A stretch of 11,239 bases of DNA from an uncultured bacterium (GTDB lineage: Bacteria > Bacillota_I > Bacilli_A > RF39 > UBA660), in assembly GCA_949288625.1 (NCBI GenBank), contig CASEKZ010000024.1:1-11239 (forward strand). The letters are read 5' to 3'. The notes under the pieces were generated by a model. That model saw only the letters and a list, made by a program, of their open reading frames with translations, was not told the origin of the DNA and made no database searches. Below are positions 7,127-11,239 of the stretch, in pieces (the stretch's first letter is position 1; each line of letters starts with the position of its first letter). Both the position numbers and the translations under genes were made by a program.

Positions 7127-7132
7127 ATCACC
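7127..7132 (-). promoter_or_regulatory. Shine-Dalgarno GGTGAT of rsmD with TTG start
   Basis: The order is GGTGAT, TTAA, TTG (7122). Here the family alignment independently fixes the TTG as the start, which validates the same geometry in the other TTG genes. Confidence 0.72.
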
Positions 7133-7139
7133 TATAAAC

Positions 7140-7168
7140 ATTCTATCATATCAGCGAGTAATTTTAAA
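7140..7168 (-). promoter_or_regulatory. Possible promoter of rsmD
   Basis: On the minus strand -35 TTTAAA (7168-7163), 17-nt spacer, -10 TAGAAT (7145-7140) preceded by TG-n. The -35 is poor. An overlapping TATGAT is an alternative -10. It lies after the terminator at 7204-7229, so it would let rsmD escape that terminator. Confidence 0.4.
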
Positions 7169-7203
7169 TAATACTTATTAATGGTAGCATATATTTTTTA
7201 AAG

Positions 7204-7229
7204 AAAAAAAGCAAAATCAAAAATTTTGC
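7204..7229 (-). terminator. Intrinsic terminator between ylbF and rsmD
   Basis: On the minus strand GCAAAAT, loop TTTTG, ATTTTGC, then a run of seven T. It lies 67 nt past the ylbF stop, unlike the other terminators here, and could end the ylbD-E-F transcript, end a small RNA, or act as an attenuator before rsmD. Confidence 0.8.
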
Positions 7230-7293
7230 GCATTGGTCTTTACCCGGTTAATCATTTCTTTTCATGGACTAAGTATTCTTAGGAAGTTTAAAA
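7204..7293 (-). ncRNA. Candidate structured RNA upstream of rsmD (ylbH-leader position)
   Basis: Between the ylbF stop and the terminator lie about 65 nt with no gene and with short GC-richer blocks (AACCGGGTAAAGACC, AATGCGC) that stand out from the AT-rich surroundings. A small hairpin CTAAG-AATA-CTTAG is visible near its 5' end. Known: an orphan RNA motif called the ylbH leader has been described upstream of ylbH (=rsmD) genes in low-GC Gram-positives. The position here is exactly that. I cannot check the consensus from memory, so the match is by location only; it could instead be an ordinary 3' untranslated region. Confidence 0.35.
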
Positions 7294-7295
7294 TA

Positions 7296-7604
7296 TTACT
7301 TTTTATCAGTAATACCTTTAGTTATTTTATTTATTCTAGAATTTATTTGAACCGAAAATAAATTTATTTTATTTTGTAAGTCTAAATATTCTTTAATAAG
7401 CTCATTTTTTATTAAATTACTTTTAGCTTTTACAAAATCATCTTTATAATTATATTTTTCATATAACTCTTTTGCTTCTTCAAATTTTTTTATAAGTTTT
7501 TTAGCTTCATTACTATTTTTTATTTTTAATTTTACTTTATCTAATCTTTTTCTTATGTTATCATTATCAATCTCATCTATTATTTGATATACTTTTTCCA
7601 TCAT
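7296..7604 (-). CDS. ylbF: YlbF/YmcA (Com_YlbF) family protein, short, without cysteines
   Basis: A 102-residue all-helical protein: helices with KKLIKKFEEAKELYEKY, then KAKSNLIKNELIKEYLDLQNKI and a last helix INSRINKITKGI. This resembles the Com_YlbF family; in B. subtilis YlbF (RicF) joins YmcA (RicA) and YaaT (RicT) in a complex that helps RNase Y mature polycistronic mRNAs and supports competence and sporulation. Its place directly after ylbE and before rsmD agrees with B. subtilis gene order. B. subtilis YlbF is longer (about 149 aa) with a cysteine-rich tail linked to Fe-S cluster binding; this protein has no cysteine at all and lacks that tail. The Shine-Dalgarno GAGGTGAT includes the ylbE stop. 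ATG 7604 (spacing 3) or the next ATG 7601 (spacing 6) could both serve. Residue identity alone is low; context carries the call. Confidence 0.7.
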   Translation of the reverse strand: MMEKVYQIIDEIDNDNIRKRLDKVKLKIKNSNEAKKLIKKFEEAKELYEKYNYKDDFVKAKSNLIKNELIKEYLDLQNKINLFSVQINSRINKITKGITDKK

Positions 7605-7608
7605 TTTA

Positions 7609-7830
7609 TCACCTCAAAACGTTAATAAATTTACTTACCATATCTATTTTATCAATTATATTACTTATTTTATCAGACGTTCTTAATTTGTATTCTTCTT
7701 TTACTTTTTGAGAAAACGCATCTATCATTTCAGGATTTCTAATAAGCGTTTTATACCAATATGAATTAGCTCTTAAATATCTTTTATAATTTGGATTAGA
7801 ATCTAGAAAAAGCTTAACTCTTATATCCAT
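7609..7830 (-). CDS. ylbE: YlbE-like protein
   Basis: A 73-residue protein with the YlbE pattern: an N-terminal 'LFLDSNPNYKRYLRANSYWYKTLIRNP' type region (family: WYR-x-L-x-RNP), then an acidic-aromatic helix (MIDAFSQKVKEEYK) and a C-terminal amphipathic helix (ISNIIDKIDMVSKFINVL). The function of YlbE is not known; it accompanies YlbD in Bacilli. The ATG at 7830 shares one base with the TAA stop of ylbD (TAATG), with GAGG a few bases upstream. Its last codons AGG TGA form the ylbF Shine-Dalgarno, so all three genes look translationally coupled. Confidence 0.8.
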   Translation of the reverse strand: MDIRVKLFLDSNPNYKRYLRANSYWYKTLIRNPEMIDAFSQKVKEEYKLRTSDKISNIIDKIDMVSKFINVLR

Positions 7831-8186
7831 TAATCCTCAAACTTCTTAAATAACTGCCTTGGTTCATATTCCTTTTGTAGCGTAGATGAAGAAGCATCTT
7901 TCAACGTAAATCCTTGAAGTAATTCTATTACTTTTTGAAGACTACTAACCCCTTTTTGAACTGAATTCATATCAAGCTTTTTAATCATATCAGCTATAGT
8001 ACCCAAGTTAAATGAATCTTGTGATGAATTTTCTTGTTCATTGGCCTTATATTTATTCCATATTTTTTCGTCTTCTCCATATAATGACCATTGTTCATAA
8101 AATCGTTGCCAAGTCATTTCGCCAGAATTTACGTATTTTATTAACTCTGGTCTTTTTCTAACAAACGCCTTAAATTCTTCTTTCAA
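7830..8186 (-). CDS. ylbD: YlbD-like putative spore coat protein
   Basis: A 118-residue protein resembling the YlbD coat family: N-terminal 'EEFKAFVRKRPELIKYVNSGEMTWQRFYEQWSLYGEDEKIW' pattern (family: F-K-x-F-V, then TWQ-x-x-YE-x-W-x-x-GE-D-x-x-W), a Ser/Gln-rich linker (NEQENSSQDS), an amphipathic helix region (VQKGVSSLQKVIELL), and a C-terminus YEPRQLFKKFED close to the family ending. In Bacillus it is annotated as a putative coat protein. I start it at TTG 8186 (GGTGAT 4 nt upstream), not GTG 8195, which is part of that Shine-Dalgarno; the protein then begins MKEEFKAF. A SigE-like -10 lies about 75 nt upstream, which would fit mother-cell expression. First gene of ylbD-ylbE-ylbF. Confidence 0.82.
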   Translation of the reverse strand: MKEEFKAFVRKRPELIKYVNSGEMTWQRFYEQWSLYGEDEKIWNKYKANEQENSSQDSFNLGTIADMIKKLDMNSVQKGVSSLQKVIELLQGFTLKDASSSTLQKEYEPRQLFKKFED

Positions 8187-8190
8187 GACA

Positions 8191-8196
8191 ATCACC
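8191..8196 (-). promoter_or_regulatory. Shine-Dalgarno GGTGAT deciding the TTG start of ylbD
   Basis: The order is GGTGAT, TGTC, TTG (8186). The in-frame GTG at 8195 lies inside the site and would add M-I-V if called as start. Confidence 0.7.
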
Positions 8197-8258
8197 CTAA
8201 TATAACTTATGCATTATTCGCCATTTTTTTCATTTATATTAAATTATTTAACACTTTT

Positions 8259-8288
8259 ATTGTATGCCTATCTTTAAACTTGACATTT
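8259..8288 (-). promoter_or_regulatory. Candidate SigE-type promoter of the ylbD operon
   Basis: On the minus strand the block CATACAAT (8266-8259) matches the mother-cell SigE -10 consensus CATACAnT at every position. Fifteen nt upstream is AAATGTC (8288-8282), a partial match to the SigE -35 (KMATATT). Read as a sigma-A promoter (TACAAT with a -35 17 nt away), the -35 would be very poor. The rest of the 8187-8332 gap is AT-rich with no gene and no second convincing promoter. Confidence 0.38.
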
Positions 8289-8305
8289 TGTTATTTTATT
8301 CTTAT

Positions 8306-8333
8306 TCAAAAAAATTCAGAAACCCTGAATTTT
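8306..8333 (-). terminator. Intrinsic terminator of the membrane protein gene
   Basis: On the minus strand AAAATTCAG, loop GGTTT, CTGAATTTT, continuing into a T-run. The stem begins at the last base of the TAA stop (8333-8335). Confidence 0.85.
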
Positions 8334-9007
8334 TATCTTTGTATAGTAACGTTAATCAAATCATAATCAGCATTAGTAACATCATTAAACGCCATACTAA
8401 ACTCATGGTCTAAAGAATCATCATAATAATAACCATCTTTAACCAAGCGTTCAAACATGTCCTTTTTTAAATCAATTTTAACAAAATTACTTAATAACGT
8501 ACTAACATCACCATAAATAGTATCTATACTTGATTTTACGTCATCGTAAGATAATGTTAATGATAAATAATAAACGTAATCATCATTATCATAATAAACA
8601 CTAATTGAATCATAAATAACTTCTTTATCATCTTTTTTTCGGTACGCATAAGTAGCATGGTAAGACTCATCATTTAGGTTTCTAACTTCTTCTTTAGATA
8701 CGTCAAAGCCTATTTCCTTAAATAAAACGTTTCTTTTATTTTTTTTAATCTTTGCGTACTTACCGGTAAACTTATTAACTAAATGATAATTTTCACTACC
8801 CTCAACGTCAATTATTTTCTTATTTAAAAAACTAGATCCTATTAATAAGATAAGCAAAAAAGTAATTATTAAAATGGTTATGATTATTTTTTTAGGCTTA
8901 GATATTAATGCGTCACTAGCCTTATTATCACCTGGAAACTTTTCATACTTTATTTTGCCAACCTTTTTATTCTCTTTTTTTAAATAAGAGGCTTTTTTAT
9001 CTTTCAT
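8333..9007 (-). CDS. Single-pass membrane protein of unknown function
   Basis: A 224-residue protein I do not recognise. It has a basic N-terminal cytoplasmic part of about 40 residues rich in lysine, one transmembrane helix at about 41-61 (IIITILIITFLLILLIGSSFL), and an outside domain of about 160 residues. By the positive-inside rule the C-terminal part faces outside. That domain is rich in Asp and Tyr, with repeated acidic-aromatic runs (YYDNDDYVYYLSL, DGYYYDDSLD) and no cysteine. It could be a cell-envelope or signalling protein; a function cannot be given. ATG 9007 is preceded by AGAGGTG. It has its own promoter and terminator, so it is a single-gene unit placed just before ylbD. Confidence 0.82.
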   Translation of the reverse strand: MKDKKASYLKKENKKVGKIKYEKFPGDNKASDALISKPKKIIITILIITFLLILLIGSSFLNKKIIDVEGSENYHLVNKFTGKYAKIKKNKRNVLFKEIGFDVSKEEVRNLNDESYHATYAYRKKDDKEVIYDSISVYYDNDDYVYYLSLTLSYDDVKSSIDTIYGDVSTLLSNFVKIDLKKDMFERLVKDGYYYDDSLDHEFSMAFNDVTNADYDLINVTIQR

Positions 9008-9025
9008 ACTAACACCTCTATTTTA

Positions 9026-9054
9026 AATATAACATTTATTTAACCTTAAAACAA
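9026..9054 (-). promoter_or_regulatory. Promoter of the membrane protein gene
   Basis: On the minus strand -35 TTGTTT (9054-9049), 17-nt spacer, -10 TATATT (9031-9026) with TG-n before it (extended -10). Confidence 0.62.
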
Positions 9055-9091
9055 CCTATTTTTTATTATTAACAAATAATTGAAAATTTAA

Positions 9092-10480
9092 TTAGACTTT
9101 TTTTGAATGCTGATTATTTTTATCTAATTTTATCTTTTCTATAATATTTTTATATATTTTTTCGTTTACTTCTAAGTAACTATTCCATATATCTGGAATA
9201 TCAAAAGATTCAATAATTGATTTTTCATATCTAGATAGTATATCATTTCTAGATTTTGTTTTAACGATTACCTGTGCACCACGTTGATCTTTTTTTCTAA
9301 ATATTCCTAAAATAATATACGTATTATGGTTTAACCTTTTAAAAGTAACCCTTATTTTATCAACCCTTAACTTGTATATTTTACTAAGCATAACAATCGT
9401 CGATCTATTAGAGGCCGCTCCATCTGTTTTTATAAGTTCTAGCGCCTTTAAAAGGTCTTTATACTCATCTTTTGGAATTTTTTTATCTATAATATTAATC
9501 ATTTTATCAGGATTATTCATAAAATCATAAAATAATAAGTTAATTTGTTCATCCTTTATTATTTTATCTTCTTCAAACTCATCGTTTGATATCTTAATCA
9601 AGTAATCTGATACAACATTATACAACTCTTGTTCTTTACTAGAATCTATTTCAAGTAGTATTTCACTTATAATATCCTCTATATTATCGTTATAACTAAC
9701 AGCGTTTAAAAATTCATTTATAGCGCCCTTATCATTTCCAAAAGATCTTATGGTAGCTAAATAATTAAGTATGATGGGATTTTTTTTATCCTTTTGTTCT
9801 TTTATTGTAATGTTTTTTTTATCATCAATATAGTTTTTCTTTTTTTCTTCTGCTTGATTTTCGTCTTTTACTTTTGTTTTACCACTTTTTTTAGATTCTA
9901 TATAAGTATTTAACTCATTTAATAACGTCTCTTTTTTTATAACTTCTTGTTTTTCTATTAGTAAAGTAATTATATTTACATCAGAAAAACTTAACGATTC
10001 ATTATCATTTATTTTTCTTAACGCGTATAAAAAACGTTTTTTATGTTCTTTTTTTTCTTCTTTTTCCTGTTCTAAACTTTCATATAAGTCCGCTATGTAA
10101 TTAAAACCAAGCGATAAAATCTTTCTCATTCTTTCATTAATTTCTTTATATTGTAAAAATAATTCAGATTTATTTAAAACCGTATTTAGTTCTAATGACT
10201 CATGAAAATTTAAGAATTTTTTCTCTATTTTTTTAAAATCACTATTTGTATCCGCCAATTTATTATATAAAACTTTATTATAAATCGATAAAAGTTCTAT
10301 AAATTCATAAAAGGTTTCTTGGTCTTTTAACCTATCGGTTTTTAAAACATCTTTTTTTTTCTTATTTGGAACCAAGGCATCATATACGTGTTTTAGCACT
10401 CTTAACTCATCTGATAAAGCCTTTATTTCCTCTTCAGCATTTAATATTTCTTTATTTAGTATTTCAGTTATATTACTCAT
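9092..10480 (-). CDS. Coiled-coil protein of unknown function (462 aa)
   Basis: No recognised family. I start at ATG 10480 (MSNITEIL), with GGTGAT 4 nt upstream; the in-frame TTG at 10492 would lie before the predicted transcript start. Layout: N-terminal coiled coil (about residues 1-32, NKEILNAEEEIKALSDELRV), a long helical region, a very charged Lys/Glu linker near 195-235 with EEKKKN, DDKKN and EQKDKKN, a second helical region, and a C-terminal part of about 100 residues with an alpha/beta pattern (IRVTFKRLNHNTYIILGIF, AQVIVKTKSRNDIL) and a closing helix. No signal peptide or membrane segment. The C-terminal strand pattern faintly recalls small RNase-toxin or YdaS-like folds, but no catalytic motif can be assigned. 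Its layout mirrors the gene at 1673-3022; they may be distant paralogues. Transcribed separately from sigE by a promoter in the intergenic T-run. Confidence 0.84.
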   Translation of the reverse strand: MSNITEILNKEILNAEEEIKALSDELRVLKHVYDALVPNKKKKDVLKTDRLKDQETFYEFIELLSIYNKVLYNKLADTNSDFKKIEKKFLNFHESLELNTVLNKSELFLQYKEINERMRKILSLGFNYIADLYESLEQEKEEKKEHKKRFLYALRKINDNESLSFSDVNIITLLIEKQEVIKKETLLNELNTYIESKKSGKTKVKDENQAEEKKKNYIDDKKNITIKEQKDKKNPIILNYLATIRSFGNDKGAINEFLNAVSYNDNIEDIISEILLEIDSSKEQELYNVVSDYLIKISNDEFEEDKIIKDEQINLLFYDFMNNPDKMINIIDKKIPKDEYKDLLKALELIKTDGAASNRSTIVMLSKIYKLRVDKIRVTFKRLNHNTYIILGIFRKKDQRGAQVIVKTKSRNDILSRYEKSIIESFDIPDIWNSYLEVNEKIYKNIIEKIKLDKNNQHSKKV

Positions 10481-10484
10481 TAAA

Positions 10485-10490
10485 ATCACC
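10485..10490 (-). promoter_or_regulatory. Shine-Dalgarno GGTGAT deciding the ATG start at 10480
   Basis: The order is GGTGAT, TTTA, ATG (10480). The upstream in-frame TTG (10492) abuts the site and is not the start. With the predicted transcript start near 10491, the Shine-Dalgarno is almost at the 5' end of the mRNA. Confidence 0.72.
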
Positions 10491-10497
10491 AATTCGT

Positions 10498-10506
10498 ATT
10501 ATATCA
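10498..10506 (-). promoter_or_regulatory. Extended -10 promoter after sigE
   Basis: On the minus strand TGATATAAT: extended -10 (TG-n-TATAAT) immediately following the T-run of the sigE terminator, with no clear -35. It would drive the 462-aa coiled-coil gene with a leader of about 11 nt. Confidence 0.55.
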
Positions 10507-10530
10507 AAAAAAACTATAATTTTATAGTTT
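10506..10530 (-). terminator. Terminator overlapping the end of sigE
   Basis: On the minus strand AAACTATAA, AA, TTATAGTTT then eight T. The left arm is coding and the TAG stop (10514-10516) lies in the right arm. The stem has only one G-C pair per arm, so strength is uncertain. Confidence 0.58.
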
Positions 10531-11203
10531 CCTTTATTTTTTTTATTACTTTTTTTTCTATTCTAGATATGTAACTTTGTGATATGTTTAATTTTTGTGC
10601 TAGTTCTTTTTGAGTTATTTCTTTTTCACCAAAAAGACCATATCGCAACTTCATTATCTGGCGATCTCGTTCTGGAAGACGGTTTATTTCCTTCATTAAA
10701 GTAAGTTTTAAATCATTATCTTCTAGTTCTTTAGTTACCAAATCAGGATCAGTTCCTAATATGTCTTCTAAGTGAAGTTCATTACCTTCAGAATCAAAAG
10801 ATAATGATTCTTCTAATGATACATCTGCGTTTCTTTTTTTATTTTTTCTTAAATACATAAGTATTTCATTATCAATACACCTTGATGCATAAGTTGCAAG
10901 TTTTATATTCTTATCCATTTTATAAGTATTTATCCCCTTAATTAAACCAATTGTACCAATACTTACTAAATCTTCTAAATCAATCTTCGTGTTTTCATAT
11001 TTTTTTGATAAATAAACAACCAAACGTAAATTATGTTCAATTAATTTATTTTTAGCATCAACACTTCCTTCTTTAGCTTCCATTAAATACTTTAATTCAT
11101 CTTCTTTTGATAGCGGTTCTGGTAATACATCTGATGCCCCAACAAAAAAAATAGTACTTACCTTCTTAAATATTTTTTTTATAAAATTAATTATCCATTT
11201 CAT
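10514..11203 (-). CDS. sigE: Sporulation sigma factor SigE-type (pro-sigma-E)
   Basis: A 229-residue sigma-70 family factor that directs RNA polymerase to mother-cell genes early in sporulation. Features: an N-terminal amphipathic/hydrophobic pro-sequence (about residues 1-21, MKWIINFIKKIFKKV) followed by FVGASDVLPEPLS, the counterpart of the sigma-E GGSEALPPPLS; region 2 with NLRLVVYLSKKYENT, LEDLVSIGTIGLIKGI and KLATYASRCIDNEILMYLR; and region 4 with LPERDRQIMKLRYGLFGE and the helix-turn-helix ITQKELAQKLNISQSYISRIEK. These match sigma-E better than sigma-K (for example VGASDVLPEP, SQSYISRIEK and GNELHLEDILGTD). In B. subtilis the pro-sequence tethers the protein to the membrane until SpoIIGA removes it; here it is some 6-8 residues shorter. 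The ATG at 11203 has AAAGGAG upstream at a rather long spacing of 9. Likely follows spoIIGA, outside the window. Confidence 0.92.
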   Translation of the reverse strand: MKWIINFIKKIFKKVSTIFFVGASDVLPEPLSKEDELKYLMEAKEGSVDAKNKLIEHNLRLVVYLSKKYENTKIDLEDLVSIGTIGLIKGINTYKMDKNIKLATYASRCIDNEILMYLRKNKKRNADVSLEESLSFDSEGNELHLEDILGTDPDLVTKELEDNDLKLTLMKEINRLPERDRQIMKLRYGLFGEKEITQKELAQKLNISQSYISRIEKKVIKKIKETIKL

Positions 11204-11206
11204 TTT

Positions 11207-11239
11207 TCATTTCTCCTTTATAATTTTTTTATGTAATAA
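11207..11239 (-). CDS. Possible 3' end of the gene upstream of sigE
   Basis: One frame is open from the window edge for 10 codons (ending HKKIIKEK) and stops at TGA 11209-11207, 3 nt before the sigE ATG; the other two frames stop earlier. In sporulating Bacillota spoIIGA directly precedes sigE, so this could be its tail, but ten codons cannot show that. Confidence 0.3.
   Translation of the reverse strand, partial: LLHKKIIKEK

Noticed and set aside
8187..8332. Sigma-A promoter from TATATT or TAATAT boxes upstream of ylbD
   Set aside because: Each box lacks an acceptable -35 at 16-18 nt; such boxes are expected by chance in this composition.
9008..9091. Terminator after the 462-aa coiled-coil gene
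   Set aside because: Only weak AT-only inverted repeats are present, without a clear stem and T-run.
10481..10492. TTG 10492 as start of the 462-aa protein
   Set aside because: It abuts the Shine-Dalgarno and lies at or before the predicted transcript start; ATG 10480 has proper spacing.
10514..11203. SigK or a housekeeping sigma factor
   Set aside because: The sequence after the pro-segment (VGASDVLPEPLS) and SQSYISRIEK match sigma-E better, and the protein is too short for a primary sigma factor.
11189..11210. Short ORF from ATG 11210 (MKNEMDN) overlapping the sigE start
   Set aside because: Seven codons only, out of frame with sigE, and too close to the GGAG; it could be chance. The sigE ATG at 11203 fits the family N-terminus.

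Overview
The window reads as a very AT-rich, low-GC Bacillota chromosome (Bacilli or Erysipelotrichia-like, possibly an uncultured gut lineage). TGA is used as a stop, so the code is the standard bacterial one and not that of Mycoplasma. Every gene I accept lies on the minus strand, packed with short gaps, 1-4 nt overlaps, and terminators that begin inside or at stop codons. Lineage is inferred from gene families and composition only; no rRNA is present.

Read in the direction of transcription (right to left). Right edge: a few codons of a possible upstream gene, then a sporulation-type sigma factor of the SigE kind with its N-terminal pro-sequence (11203-10514), then a 462-aa coiled-coil protein of unknown function (10480-9092) and a single-pass membrane protein of unknown function (9007-8333). 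Next comes the conserved ylb block known from Bacillus subtilis: ylbD-like (8186-7830), ylbE-like (7830-7609), a short ylbF-like gene (7604-7296), a non-coding element ending in a terminator, and rsmD (=ylbH, 7122-6574). ylbG is missing. A solitary type IV prepilin-like gene (6496-6035) and nfo (endonuclease IV, 5958-5047) follow, each with its own promoter. Then comes the yceD(ylbN)-rpmF pair (4941-4246), the usual end of the ylb block. The left third is a tightly coupled operon: a secreted or membrane-anchored ComEC-like metallo-beta-lactamase protein (4182-3250), a DUF3006 protein (3243-3028), a coiled-coil protein (3022-1673) and a large helical protein running off the left edge (1676-1).

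Points that stand out. (1) The L32 ribosomal protein begins with MLKLDIQLFA, a near copy of the Prp-cleaved leader peptide of Firmicutes L27, fused exactly at the normal L32 N-terminus. (2) Four genes start at TTG placed exactly 4 nt after GGTGAT, and a GTG inside that same Shine-Dalgarno can be mistaken for the start in three of them. (3) Several genes end with a stop codon that is part of the next gene's Shine-Dalgarno. (4) Four terminators overlap the stop codon of the gene they end. (5) A perfect SigE-type -10 (CATACAAT) lies before the ylbD coat-protein-like gene, in the same window as sigE. (6) The element upstream of rsmD sits where the orphan ylbH-leader RNA motif is known.

There is no stretch over 300 bases without a gene; the longest gaps are 7123-7295 and 8187-8332, both described below. 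I saw no tRNA, rRNA, CRISPR array, insertion sequence or phage integration signal.
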